Counted from the first letter of the stretch, positions 31,670-44,140 are shown. The stretch: DNA of 64,000 bases from Luidia sarsii (GCA_949987565.1 OX465102.1:28207768-28271767), one strand, 5' to 3'. Made by a program: numbers and translations. The notes: generated by a model from the letters alone, not told the origin.

Positions 31670-31699
31670 TTTATGAAATGGATTTGCGACCAGTAGTAA

Positions 31700-32534
31700 A
31701 GTTGCGACGTGTTACGCGTCGCAAACTAAGGTCACCGGAGAGCCTGTGGAATGTACCCACTGCCTTTACCACAAATTGCATGCTTTGTTGAGGCCGTCCA
31801 GCTGGATCCTTTGTCCGCTGCAGTGCGGGAATGTTTGTGGTCAAAGGGTAGCGGTACACACAGTTCTTGGAGTCGTGTCGCTCAGCTGATGCTCCATTGG
31901 ACTACACACAAAAGACCAATCTATGAGGGCTGATAATCCCTTGACAAAAGCCACGCAGACTTCCTATACTGTGCAACAATTGATTCACTGATACAAATAG
32001 CGCACTCTTATTGATTTATTTTGCAGATTTATTGTTCTCTGATTGTTTAGCGTGCGTTTGGAATCACACTGTGCCGGCCATTGGCACTAAAACAATCCCG
32101 CCGTCAAGAGGTTTTAAGAGACAGTGATGTACTTCCACGGACCCCAGCCAACAGTGTCAAATTACCAAGCATTTGAAATTTGCAATATACGATGACTGAC
32201 CAGTGAATGAAACGATTGGGACATTGAAAGATCTAAATTTCATTCAGTCGTTAATTTTTTTTCATTTCATTCTTTTTAGTGGATCTTTTTTCTTGTCTTT
32301 TCTCAACAAGCATTTCCAGAGTGATTGATATCGCGTCGGTGCTCTTTATCCGCGGGTTCAGACCAGAGGGAAGAGTCATCCGATATAGGCGAGGGATGAA
32401 AGGGGAGAACGGTGTCAGTGCGGGCTGTCCCACTTAAAACATGCTTGCCAAAATGTTAACAATGACTGAAGCGGTGTCAGGTAGCATCCTCGCCGGTGTG
32501 AAAGTTAAAGGGACCCCTGTCAGCAAAAAATAAA
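31700..32534. other. No gene recognised
   Basis: Short open frames without domains. A TTGCGACGTGTTACGCGTCG patch at the left belongs with the palindromic block. Confidence 0.4.
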
Positions 32535-33032
32535 TAAAAATCAACATTAATGGTTTCAACTCCTGCTTTAACTTAACCTCTGATATCCATTCCCATAATA
32601 CTCGCAGTTCGAAAAGGAAAAATCTTTTTGTACACCACAGTAGAACCACTTTATTTAAAAATTGTGCAATACAACGTGGCACAATATTCTGGAATAGTCT
32701 TGATGATACCATAAAATCATGACCCACTCTCAAAATCTTTAACAAAAAACTAAAAATATATCTTTTGAATGCGTACCATTGAACAAAATTAGAGATAGCA
32801 TCATTTTAACTGTCATGTTTTAAGTCTTACACCTGTAAATGTGTTCTTGTCCCGTCTGTCCCGTCCGACCCCTTGTTGTCTGTCTGCCCCCAAGGTCAGG
32901 GAACAAAAGCTCTTGCTTCACCCTATACCTAAATGTTGCCAACTTGTACTAAATTATTAATTACGTTTCTGCATTGGTAATTCTATACTATCTTTTATAA
33001 CAGCATTGTATTGTGTTGTATTGTATTGTATT
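32535..33032 (+). mobile_element. 5'-truncated LINE, C-terminal ORF end, 3' UTR and pentamer tail
   Basis: The frame carries SDIHSHNTRSS, then FWNSLDDTIKS and KIFNKKLKIYLLNAYH with one internal stop. This is the conserved C-terminal block of many non-LTR retrotransposon ORF2 proteins (HSYNTR...WNSLP...FKK). About 220 bp of 3' UTR follows and ends in TTGTATTGTATTGTATT, a pentanucleotide tail. The reverse transcriptase domain is absent. Confidence 0.7.
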
Positions 33033-34375
33033 AATTCACAGTGCATTTTGTAAACGAGTTGCAGCATTGAAATACATGTCCAAGTAATAACAATAAACAG
33101 GATTACTAAGCAAAGCAAAATAATGCCGTTCGACCCTTGGCAAGGCAAACCTCTTAAGGCATGGTGTTTTAGGCTACCTATCATTCCCTGAAAGGGTTGC
33201 TGCAATGGACATCGTATCACTTAAATCAACGCCACAGAACTGTTTTGCAATGTTGCTAACAATCCAACTTTTTCTTTTCACACTCGTTTTGGGGGTGCAT
33301 CTGGACGTTTTCTTGGTACGCTAATGAGAATTTCAATATTCATGGGCAAATGTTGTGATGTTATCACATGATCATGCAACAGAAAGTCCAATTCTGGACT
33401 CCACTATTGAAGAAAATTAACCTTGCAAAAAATGATGTGTGTACACTTTAGATCCCCAGATGATAGCAAAGCATGAGCTCGACTGTGATATTTATTGCAG
33501 AGACACTCTAAGCAGCTCTTGGCTCTCAACACATCAATCCAGAGGAGAGCGCCCTCTATCAACCGGCAGTATAACCTGTTGACATTTTTGGCCATTGTTC
33601 GTCAGATTTTTTTTTTTTTTTTTTTAAATTGCCAAACATTTCTTCTCATCGTTTTTCTAGTGTGGTTTCGATTCTCCATACTCACAATATGGATTGGGAT
33701 TTTTTTTTTAGCGCCCTGCTGCCGCATTCAATGTGCCTTTAAGTTTAGGAGAACAAAGTGTTTGTGAAATGTGAGCTGGGATGAATACGGATATCAGTCG
33801 CCGAGCCATTAATGCCGAGGACTCGTCTGCTGATAGAAATGTTATTTTCATTCCGGGATTGTTTCTCATCGTGTTACATTTCACAGTCGCTCAACGACCG
33901 GATGAATGGCTTTAGAAAATGGCGCAGTATAAACCAACTGCCAATCGGATGATCAGGAAAAACGTCAATCGGTGCCTTCATCAAAAGTTGAACGGCCCGA
34001 CCTTCTTTTCCCCCCGATTATACTTGGACTTTCTCAGAATCTGCTTCTGCCAAAGGACGGGACCAGATCGGAAGTGGGAGAGTCGTAAAGATGAAGAGAG
34101 AAGACGGGGAAAGAAGGGAGGGTGGAAAGCCCGCACTTCAGAAGAAAAACCATGGAACATGATTATTGCAACCACCGTCGTGGGAGGGAGGAATTAGTGA
34201 CAGAGGGAGATGTGACATGCTTCATCTTCATTAGATGCTAGTTCACGGATCTTTTCAGAGTCAAACGCCTCAGAAGAGATGGCTTAAAGTCAACGCACAA
34301 CTTCCACATTCAGTTTCACCGTCATTCCACCTATAAAAGAGGTATTCTGGAAATCGCAGAAGCATGTATAGAAGC
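33033..34375. other. No gene recognised
   Basis: A T18-19 run lies near 33607. The open frames (60-92 codons) have no domains. Confidence 0.45.
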
Positions 34376-34715
34376 TATAGTTTACTTAGTCTTTGCCGCG
34401 GAGCCAGCTAGAGCAGCATCCGACCAATAACTGATCTCCAGGGATCAAGCCCCCACTTTCATTCGGACACAAACGACCGGAAATGGTGTGAACCTGGATA
34501 CAGCGTAGCTCGGGGATCACACAGAATTGATGCAGCTTTTCCAATTTAAGTCTGGTTTTAGCATCTGAGCTATCCAGCCCTTAGATGGTGACCTTCCCAA
34601 ATAGTCAACTATTATAGTCTTTGCCGGGGTGTGGGCGCCAGTCAGAAGCATTTTAACCGTAAACTGCCGTGTATCTCAAGGGACCACGGCCCCTCTTTGA
34701 TTCAGATGCAAACAA
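34376..34715 (-). repeat. SINE family S1 copy
   Basis: On the minus strand it contains GGGCTGGATAGCTCAGATGC (tRNA-like A-box region) next to the CACCATCTAAGGG body segment. It also has GACTGGCGCCCACACCCCGG and GCTGCATCAATTCTGTGTG, in the order found at 26.4-27.1 kb. Confidence 0.6.
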
Positions 34716-34717
34716 CC

Positions 34718-35110
34718 AAGGTATGGTAGGGCATGGTAGGGCATGGCAGGGCATGGTGGGGCATGGCAGGGCATGGCAGGGCATGGCAGGGCATGATAGG
34801 GCATGGTAGGGCATGGCAGTGCATGGCAGGGCATGGTAGGGCATGGCAGGGCATGGCATGGTAGGGCAGGGCATGGTAGGACAAGGCATGGCAGGGCATG
34901 GCATGGCAGGGCATGGCATGGTAAGGCATGGTAGGGCATGGTAGGGCACGGAAGGGCACGGTAGGGCAGGGCAGGGCAGGGCAGGGCAGAGCAGAGCATG
35001 GCATGCCAGGGCATGGCATGACAGAACAAAGCAGGGCATGGCAAGCAAGAAGTGCATCGCACGACATAATAGGGCAAGGCAGGGCAGACCACAACATAGC
35101 ACAGCACAGC
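34718..35110. repeat. GCATGGCAGG / GCATGGTAGG decamer minisatellite
   Basis: About 39 units of 10 bp, degenerating at the right into GGCAGGGCAG and CACAGCACAA. Because ten is not a multiple of three, all three minus-strand frames stay open across it. They give 147-190 codon cysteine/proline-rich frames that are not genes. Confidence 0.93.
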
Positions 35111-36486
35111 ACAACACAACTGTACAAAATGTCATGCCAAAGTATTACTTCCACGGGAACAATATCTGTCCAAGATGGCAACCTCACTAATCGTAGCAAG
35201 GCATGGACCTGGCCTATAGTAATGATTGTACACGTCAAATCCAATGATCCCTCGGCGTTAGGGTTTGAGCGCATTCTCCTCTCGATCTCCGCAAGAACAT
35301 TGGCGCTTCATCGTCACTGCCCAATACAGCGACTTTCCCCTAACCTCTCTCCTCACGAATCCTCCCGCAAACGTCTCCGTTATTGCCAATCTACGATTAT
35401 TTTCGTTCTCGCGCGAGATCGTTAAGCACGGCATGTGATGACAACCGAGACGCGGTCGGGATCCCCCGCTATTTATAGGGACGACGTGTTTGTCTGGTTG
35501 GTGTCTTTCTACCGATCCAACCAGTCGATAGTCCTCAAGCGAAAGAAATATGGACACCCGACGCAATCGCTTGGAACTCGATATGAGTCCACAGAGTACA
35601 CACGCAGAGAAGCTTACAATTTTGTTCTGGCGGATCAACAAAATGACATCGCCGGAGCTTTTATAAAAAACCAAAAAACACTTAATCTTTTGAAAGAGTA
35701 CAGTTTTAGAAGAAAACAGGCGATCCAACAAACCAAACAGTGGAATGAAAATCCCACAGGAATCCACATGAATTTAAACCAAATCCCTTCCGGATGGTAA
35801 TCATTTACATCCCGGAAAAACAAGTCGTATATGAACCACAAACATCTTTATACTTATCACTCAAGCAGGGTATATAGGGTGTTGGATATACAAGGGGATA
35901 GAGAAACTGAAGTCGATAAAATTAATGAATCTTTGTGTGCAGGCGGTGGCTGCGTTTAGCATTCAGGCATGGCACTCCGGCGTCGGGTTGTTTTGTGGGG
36001 GAGTATTTATGTAGTTCAGCCCCAGAAGTTCAGACGGAGATACGGGGGAGAGGGAGGGGGGGGGGACGGAACTATTATACGGCGGTATCTCGTGGGGAAT
36101 GCGGGGCATGGGGGAATATGGGGAACGACGGCAATTTATAAGGACGGTAAATGGTTTGGGGGCGCGTCATAACGTCAGTACCGCGCTTTCTCAGAAAGGT
36201 GACGGATCACGAACACGGGGCCAAAACAGACCACTGAAACGGTTCCCATGGGAGACAGGTCGCGCTCAAGGAGACCGCCCACGCCCCGGTAGCCTTTCTT
36301 CCATCACCTCCCCCTCTCTCTTTCTCCTCCTCTCCATCTCCCCTTCCCTCTCTGCCTCGCTCCCCGCCCTCTATGCTGCTCGGTGGCGTGGATGAGACCT
36401 CGCAAAAACGTCCCCGTCCGCAGCCGGATGGAAGGAGACTGAGCAAGTCATTCTATTTGCAGAGTCGGATTTTGCGTCGAAGAGAA
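35111..36486. other. No gene recognised with confidence
   Basis: A plus-strand frame of 121 codons (35435-35800) and a minus-strand frame of 169 codons (35258-35767) overlap. Neither has a recognisable domain, and both may be chance. A GGGGGAGAGGGAGGGGGGGG run lies near 36046-36064. Confidence 0.35.
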
Positions 36487-37690
36487 TCATTAGAATTAGA
36501 ATGATGTTATTGTCATATGTATATCAAATACATTGAAATTCTTCCTGGCCTTGCGAGCAATCACACAAAAATCCACAACAATCAATAAAAAGCAACCAAA
36601 TCAACTAGCCCCTTACAATAACCTAGCACAACTTGCACAACTAGTAGACTAACCTTACAGTAAAATACCACTTTAATATACATGTACAAAAAACACTACA
36701 TTAATACAGAAAGCTGAGGGAATGCTAAAAACAATAAGAAAATTGAAACATCAAAAAACTACATTTACATTTGACCATTCAATAGACGTACCGCACTGGG
36801 ATAAAAACTGTTCAGGAAGCGATTGGAATTAGCTCGGATAGTCCTATAGCGTTTACCTGTTCGCATCAGTTCAAATAATTTATTCGCAGGATGGAATTCG
36901 TCGGAAATAATTGACTTAGATTTCTTTAGGACACGGGACGCATAGAGATCGTCCAATGCCAGTAACTCACAGCCGATTATTGCAATAGCAGTATTGACTA
37001 TACGATTGAGGCGTTTTCGGTCCTCCACCGTGGTATTTCCGTACCAGACAGCTATCGATTGTGTAAGAATACTCTCAACCACTGCCCGGTAAAACTTAAC
37101 CAACAGATCCTGTCTGATCCGGAAACTCTTCAATCTCCTTAGACAGAACAGACGCTGCAGGGCATTTTTAACAATGAAGTCCACGTAAGCCATGCATTTC
37201 AAATCATTAGATATAAAAAATTATGTACACCCAAAAATTGAAAAGAATTCACAATTTCAACTTTGGATCCGTCAATGCTTAGAGGCTCAGAACGGCAGAC
37301 GGGTTTCTAAAGATTTCTAAAGTCAACAATTAATTCCTTTTTTTTAATGTTTAGCTGTAAATTGTTGCTGCGACACCATTGGACCAAATTATTAACTTCC
37401 TGAAGATACAAGGATTCATCATTGGTAATGAGAGCACCTATAGCGTAGTATCGTTGGCATATTTAACCATGAAGTTATTTGCAGAGGTTATTAATATGCA
37501 GTCATGAGTGAACAACGAGTACGACATTGGTGATAAGACACATCCTTTTGTGGTGCTCCAGTATTCATGACAAGTGACTTGGAAAGACACTGTCCTATTT
37601 CAACCACCTGTGAGCGATCCAATAAGAACTCTAATATCCATCTGCACATAGAAGGGCTAAGATTCAGATTTAGAAGAACGTACTTCTACA
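36487..37690 (-). mobile_element. Decayed CR1/Rex1-like LINE, RT 3' half to tail
   Basis: On the minus strand, CRWILEF- and GCVLSP-like reverse transcriptase pieces appear near 37600-37480. YAND follows where the catalytic YADD is expected. An open 145-codon stretch (36765-37202) then carries LVKFYRAVVESILTQSIAVW and the RTIRANSNRFLNSFYPSAV C-terminus. Frameshifts and stops separate these blocks. The 3' end reads AATTTCAATGTATTTGATAT with an ATTCTAATTCTAATGATTCT tail. The active-site change and shifts mean it cannot move by itself. Confidence 0.75.
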
Positions 37691-38280
37691 AGGGTTTTGC
37701 CGTATACACTCGACACGTAATCAAACACTGTAATCACGGAGAATTGTCGGATGGTCTTGATCACGTCTTGAAACAAAGGTGTGGTGAAACCATTCCCATC
37801 CACACGCCTATAAGTATAACGATAATATACAATGTCTGTGCTGACATCGTGCGCAGGGTTTAATACTTGTATAACGGGAACGGATCTTTCGACACGGCTT
37901 TCACAACGGAAATCCTCCTGACCATCGTTATTGGGGACGCCATCTTGGATTTCGCTATGTAGCGTGGCTCCCAAACGTCATCGTATACATTTGTATGCTA
38001 AAATACGATCAGGACGCAGACCAGACTACAATGTCTCGGCCATGTACGGCAATTAAAAAAACGATACTTTTCCGTTGATATTTCTTGTTCTTACACATTA
38101 ACGTGCAAGAAAATATCAAAAGATTATCCACCAATCGATTTTCCCGATTTTTTGACAGCAGTTTGTTTGACTACCAGTTGGCCGTCTGAGTTGAGTCCGA
38201 TCAAAAAAACAAACATCGGTAAGTTTTTTCGATTTGCCCAATGGTCTAGGCTTGGGGAAGGGGCTGGTAGAGTCATCAAA
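37691..38280. other. No gene recognised
   Basis: May include further unrecognisable LINE sequence at the left. The short open frames have no domains. Confidence 0.35.
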
Positions 38281-38520
38281 GTGCCGGGCACGGTGTGGGC
38301 TGTGCTCTGTCCGTCGTCATCGGAGGACCGCTGTGCTCCGTCCGTCGTCATCAGACGACCGCTGAGTTCCGTCCGCCGCATCCTGGTCGGTGACGGACGA
38401 GGCCCACAGACCAGCCCGTAACGTCACGTCGCCGGCTCTTCTCAGAGCGCGTAATCCGTCTGGATAGAGCCGGCTTATACATGCACGTCACCGCGAACTT
38501 TTCCACACGGGATTATTTTT
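38281..38520 (+). repeat. Diverged family K repeat
   Basis: A GCCGGCTCTTCTCAGAGC hairpin follows AACGTCACGTC, and CACCGCGAACTTTTCC comes later, in family K order. Several GTCCGTCGTCATCGGAGGA-like short repeats precede it. Confidence 0.4.
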
Positions 38521-39516
38521 CTCGTTCCGCGGTACGGTCCGCGGAACCCGTCCGCGTGCTCGGGATCCACTATACTTTGTACACGATCTCGACCAGCCGG
38601 GCTGTCATCACACAAGTGCACTCTTGTGCACAAAGGACCAGGTTAGCGCCACTCTATCACCACCACTGGAATCAAAACTGGACAACAGCGAATTTAGCGA
38701 ATGACGATAACGTTACCAGCAGTTCAGATTATATACTGCCCGAAATGTTACAGCGCACTCTTTAAATCGGCCAAAGGTGTGTAGTGGACCGATGAAGAGC
38801 ATTAGTTTTTGTTTTGTCTTAGTTTGTCCGGGCGTCCCCACTTTGTCTTTCCATTACGCGCGCGGTGCCAGGTGCGACGTCCCTTGCAGACACCCGTACA
38901 CACACACGGGTATATAAAGCTGCTACGCACCATTGATCGCCCCCTCATTCTGTTCCTTACTTCAATGGTCGACGGACAGCCTCACACCGCTCATCGTGCG
39001 GCCAGTATATACCGGGCCTATCGTAACTATATTGTGCTATCCAACAACTCCTCAATTATTTTCGTTAGGTTACTTGTTGCTGTGGCGTGCTGCTTGGCAG
39101 TAGTACACAGCTAACAGGCACACTACAGCAACAAGTGACATAATTACACTTTTGACGGTTTTCGCAACCAAGGCAAAGCAGCCAACTTTAATAACTAAGT
39201 TTTTTGTTATTTTCATAAATAAAACCCAAAAGAGAAAGAACACGAACTACCAAAGGTGTTATAAGGCAATATCATTTGCCTGACATTGGTTGGGTTTTTA
39301 TCACCAATTGTTCAAGCGTCTGACAGGTGGAGAAGTTACTAAACCAGTTGCGATGCTGATTGAATATGACCGTACCTTTCTTTGACAGTGTTCCGTCATC
39401 CCCATCGGCTGTGTCCAAGTCGCCTTATCGAAGGGGCTGACATTGGCAATCTCTCAGACCCATTTAGATTCCAATTTCGAGCGCCTATCCGGCGTGATTT
39501 CCTTGCGGCCCGAGGA
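38521..39516. other. No gene recognised
   Basis: Open frames of 94-101 codons without domains. No repeat ends were identified. Confidence 0.4.
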
Positions 39517-39873
39517 AAGGGGAGGGGAGGGGAGGGGAGGGGAGGGGAGGGAAGGGGAGGGGAGGGGAGAGGAGGGGAGGGGAGGGGAGGGGAGGGGAGG
39601 GGAGGGAGGCGAGGCGAGGCGAGGGGAGGGGAGGGGAGGGGAGGGGAGGGGAGGGGAGGGGAGGGGAGGGGAGGGGAGGGGAGGGGAGGGGAGGGAGGGG
39701 AGGCGAGGCGAGGGGAGGCGAGGCGAGGGGAGGGGAGGCGAGGGGAGGGGAGGGGAGGGGAGAGGAGGGGAGGGGAGGGGAGGGAGGCGAGGCGAGGGGA
39801 GGGGAGGGGAGGGGAGGGGAGGGGAGAGGAGAGGAGGGGAGGGAGGCGAGGGGAGGGGAGGGGAGGGGAGGGG
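39517..39873. repeat. (GGGGA)n G-rich tract
   Basis: About 70 GGGGA units with interspersed GGCGA variants on the plus strand. Glycine/arginine/glutamate-rich open frames of 204 and 297 codons run through it and arise from the repeat. The run of G4 blocks can form G-quadruplexes. Confidence 0.95.
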
Positions 39874-41119
39874 ATCTGTTGGTTGCAGGGAATTCTGGGC
39901 GCCGGGCCCCCCCTTGTTCCCCGGTCACTTCTCGTGCGGCCTCGGGACAGTGAAGCTCCACGTTTCGATCATTCGATGGGAAGCAGTCCCCCTTAGCTAT
40001 CTGTTTCCTTTCCGTGTCTTATATGGCAATAGGGTGGGGGTGGGGTGGGCTCCTCTGACTAGAATTGACCCGACAGGCAAACCTACGGTCTCGGTTCTAT
40101 TAGTGTGCCTGGGAATTGATGGTTGTACCGTGCCATGCCGAGAGATTAAAAGCTATAGAATTTCACAAAAAGAGGTTTTGAAAGGCACCATATATCTGCA
40201 TGTATATAGACAACAAAATGCCACGCATCAATCTTGTTTCACCGTGCGGTCGCGCCGTGAGCTCTTAGCAGGCAACGTTGCTAGCTCTCCGGGAAACTCA
40301 CACAAGTCACAAACATATTTTCCCCCTTTGATTTGACCTCGCTTATGTGATAAACAAATGGAAACGTATCTCAGGGGTGCCCGGTATATGCTCCGCCCAC
40401 CCCCATATTAGCATAAAAAATCGTGACGTAGACTCCGGAGATCAGCTCAGCTAACACAACCCGTTTCCACGTGGCAGTCCGATCGGCCGTGTGTGTGACG
40501 TCGTACGCCTCACACAAACCTGTAGAGGTTTCGTGAGTTTGTCGCCGTACTCCTCGAAGAAAATGCTCCTATTTTTTTCCTGGAAGAAATTGCTCCTATT
40601 AAGTAGGTATAAAATAGCCCCCCCCCAAAATCCATTGCATGGGCCTTAAAATAATAGAGACCTCCAATGTGAGTCATAACAATTACAAATAAGTTATGCG
40701 CTTCTTACATGACACAGTGCGGTAGAAGTGCCGTCATAGCAAGCTTCAAGTCATGCACTGTCTGCGCCCAGTCAAACCAAAATTGTCCGACGGGCGGTTC
40801 AATAGTATATTGAACTCCTTCTCTATGGAGTTCGAGTGGTCGAATGCTTCGTTGATCCTCGGGGATGTGCACTGCACGACGCACGACGCACGTATCTCGT
40901 TGCGGCTAACACTATACAGCTTGTAGGTGCGATGCCACGAAAGCCGTGGAAACGCAAAGCCTGGAGCTCGAGTGCAAATTGTGGGCTTCGGGGAGCTGCT
41001 GCGTGCGGCTATGACTGTGGTGGTCGCGGCCCTGTATTTTTTTTTGGTCATTGGACAAACCTAGCCAGAGCGCTGGCATTGATCACAGCCCTAGCCCTAG
41101 CATCAGTCCTAGCACCACA
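39874..41119. other. No gene recognised
   Basis: Contains a C9-10 run near 40618. An open frame at 40836-41273 (145 codons) overlaps repeat J and shows no domain. Confidence 0.4.
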
Positions 41120-41682
41120 GCCAGTGGACGTGTCACGCGTTGACCCCAAATTTCTCGTCCACACAAATCGAATGTCACGTGAGCACAGCGAAAGCGGCCT
41201 TGAAAAAGGCTTCGGAAAATTGTCGTTTTCTATGCCTCAGCGTATCAAATCCTTTCAAATCCAACTTTTCTAGGTAGTTGAAGATCTAATGCGTGCCTCC
41301 AATAAGGTTTTTCTTTTCCAAAAGGATGATTAATATGTATTTTGAGGGTTGTTATTTTACCGAAAAATCGACTGAAAAAGTGCGACGTAAATTCTTATTT
41401 TTCTCGACGAAAACAAAAGTCTCCTCTTAGCTGAGGTAATCATGGGAAAGAGTGTACCTTGATCTAGCAAAACCCCGTGAAGATGATGTCGTAGGTGTTT
41501 TAAGAATGCGATGTACACCTGAAGTTCTCAACGAGTCCCCCACTTTTTAACGTAGGGGATCGGCCGCCATTATTCGAGCAGGAAAATCCGTGACCTTGTG
41601 ACCTGAATGGAAAAGCGCGCGCACTGATTGGACAATGCCAAGTTAGCCTGCTGAATATTAATAAGTCATTGCTTGGGCACAC
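41120..41682. repeat. Repeat J copy 1, about 560 bp
   Basis: The whole segment recurs inverted at 46461. Shared landmarks include TTGAGGGTTGTTATTTTACC, GTCGTAGGTGTTTTAAGAAT and GTTAGCCTGCTGAATATTAA. It is noncoding, and I see no target duplication. Confidence 0.7.
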
Positions 41683-41780
41683 ATGTACTGTACATGTACT
41701 GCACGGCCGGGTATTGTAATTGTGATTGTGTACATGATAAATTATGTACAGTACACGTACATGTACTGTACATGTACACG
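41683..41780. repeat. TGTACATGTAC palindrome cluster
   Basis: Multiple overlapping palindromes (ACATGTACTGTACATGT on both sides of a short spacer) form an inverted repeat of about 100 bp. Similar TGTACATGTAC words occur singly elsewhere in the window. Confidence 0.6.
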
Positions 41781-42508
41781 AGCAGACCATGATTGTGTAC
41801 GGAAATGGGCCTACTTCGGTGAAATCTCGCGAAAGTCGCCAATTTTCAGTTGGCGATTTGAGCCGAAAACGGAAAGGCTCCTCCTTGTATTATACATGTA
41901 CATAAAGCATTCAATCTCCCCTTTCTCGTGAAATATGTGGTTTATTTCGACTGTTTTTAAGAATTCGATGTACACCTACGGAAAACTGGCCGTCGGATTT
42001 TGGTCCAGAAAGTATGCTTTTTTTGGTCGCGCTGTTACATGTCCAAAATATTAACGAAAGTGGACATATTTGATATGAAAATAGAGAGCACGATGTCAGC
42101 TATCCACTTACCACGCCATCTTGGTAGCACCTATGCTACATCGGGGTATTTTCCTGTGTTTTCCGTAGTCTCGAATTCAGTCTCGCAAAAACTCGTGTAA
42201 GCCGCGGCGCAAATTCGTGCGTGACCCCGGACGAGAAAACTCGGCTATAAAGGCCCGTACGCGTGACACGTCCACTGGCTGACCAGTCCTATATAGCACC
42301 AGTCCTAGCCCTACAGCCTTAGCCCTAGCCCTTGCCAACCGCAGTCAAGGTGCGAGCTGCTGAAAATGGGCCCACAGGACTAGCAAAGCTATTCAATCGG
42401 ATGCGAATGTGTGTACAGATAGCCGACAGTATAGAAAGCCATTGACTCTGTGGTAAGGTGGTCCAATCTGCTAAACAGGCATATGCGGATGGCAGTGTAT
42501 GCATGGAG
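41781..42508. other. No gene recognised
   Basis: A GATGTACACCTACGGAAAAC phrase echoes repeat J. CCTAGCCCTACAGCCTTAGC near 42306 is CCCTAG-rich. No gene is visible. Confidence 0.35.
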
Positions 42509-42929
42509 CATAGAGCTCTATAAATAAACTAGAGTGCGCACTCCCATATCAACGTGCGCTACGAACGTGTGCCGACATGGACGCGCATCCGCCATTACCG
42601 AAGAGGTCAACTTCAGCTCGAAGTGCCCGGATGTCAGTAGCAATCGCGCGTAATATGAATGGGGAAAGGTATAGCCGAAAGGTTGTGAATGAGGAAACTA
42701 AAACGTTATAGAAATGGTTTTTAGTAATGAAAGGAAAGGCCATCAATGCCTCAAGGGATTGGCGAATTTTAATGTCCTACATTCTTTTGTAAAAATTCGG
42801 AATAGTTTGCCGTGGTTTGCCCCATAGGGATCCATGCATTTGCACCTCTTTGGTAATGGCGTCGCAGTCCCCTTGCCGGCACGCGTCACGCGATGAGTGC
42901 GCACTCTAGTTTATTTATAGAGCTCTATG
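42509..42929. mobile_element. Family C MITE copy 3, complete (hAT-like)
   Basis: Perfect inverted repeats of about 33 bp begin CATAGAGCTCTATAAATAAA. The 8-mer GCATGGAG lies immediately outside both ends (42501-42508 and 42930-42937). The element is 421 bp and noncoding. It is the best-preserved of the three copies. Confidence 0.9.
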
Positions 42930-42979
42930 GCATGGAGCCAATGGTCCAAAACATATTTGTTCGATCATAGTTTTCCTAA

Positions 42980-43103
42980 TTAATGGTATACGTTGTCCCT
43001 TTCTTTGATTCTGTATAATGTTGTTAAGCGCCTTGAGCGTCTTTGCAGACGGATTCTGGCGCTCTAGAAATGTCCATTATTATTATTATTATCATTATAA
43101 ATA
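42980..43103 (+). mobile_element. LINE or SINE 3' end with (ATT)n tail
   Basis: TTGTTAAGCGCCTTGAGCGT, then GCGCTCTAGAAATGTCCATT and (ATT)n, matches the common 3' terminus of L2/CR1-related elements and their SINEs. Only the last ~120 bp are recognisable. Confidence 0.55.
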
Positions 43104-44140
43104 AGGAAGGCGTTTGAACGGACCGCCAGACCCCATTCAGATGTGTGACCGCGATAAAGGCCTTCGGGCACTTACTGGAGTAATGAAATCACATAATCTG
43201 CTCCCGTCAAGGGAAGTGCTGGTCAAACAAACGAAGAAAGTATACATGCGCAGTAGTTTTCGGACCATTTGTGCGCTGCGCCAAATTGTTTGCAATTTTC
43301 TGCCCAAGATTTTGAGTTAAACGAAGTTTTTTTTTCGTCTAATCTGACCATCCGTTGCCCACTTACGTTACGTTTCATAAGAAGTTGTTCATTGTTTCAT
43401 TGTTTCATAAGAAGTTGTTCATTTTCGTGAGATCATACTTGTATTAATTTGAAAGCTTTCCGAAAGTTCCTAGGAGCAAACTTTTGTCAGCGGCGTGGGA
43501 GTTTGTTCCTTGATCCACTGGTCGTTCGAACTCATTCCTTATTATAGCTCCATGGTGTATGTATCTGTCCAAGAAAGCCGTGTTAGCCTATCTGACAAAA
43601 ATACAAAAGTAAAGAATAATAGCTCTCGAATACTAACAAGTTGGAAAGGGCGCCTAACCTATATCGCAACAACAACTACTTCGTCAGATGCAGTGGACAC
43701 AAAGGGCATATCGTTGGCTAGCGAGAGTTATATTACATTAGCGCTATTATACCGACTTGTTTAACAAGAGCGAGCAACCAGAGCGACCAAGTGTTTACGT
43801 TTCCTTTGTGGTGGGCGCCGTTTGATAACCAGAGGAGACGTCAACGATCTCTGCCAGGATTTTGATATGGCTACGCCAATGGGTATCTTGGCGATCGCGT
43901 TTGTACCGCGCCGCCAACGCAAGACACGCTGGCGGCCCTTTTCATCCAACCGTACGGATTGAACACGCACCCACTCATCCAAGCCGCCGACCCTATTCTA
44001 AATTTTGTTCTCACGTTTATAGTTGCCTCGCCTACTTATCTCTGTTCGCGAGACCGCCTCGTCCCGTCAAATCGCTGGTCCCGTGGCACCCGCACATTGG
44101 ACGAGTTGTTCGTTGGTTGACTAATAATATTAACATTTAG
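43104..44140. other. No gene recognised
   Basis: A CATAAGAAGTTGTTCATT segment is duplicated near 43377-43425. The open frames of 68-92 codons have no domain. Confidence 0.4.

Noticed and set aside
34653..35274. Cys/Pro/Ala-rich frames of 147-190 codons, toxin- or keratin-like at first sight
   Set aside because: A decamer minisatellite keeps all three frames open. There is no signal peptide, and the same residues recur with the repeat.
35258..35800. Overlapping 121- and 169-codon frames on opposite strands
   Set aside because: No domain, splice pattern or repeat family supports either. They are left as unannotated sequence.
39382..40336. Gly/Arg/Glu-rich open frames of 204 and 297 codons
   Set aside because: They are produced by the (GGGGA)n tract in several frames at once.
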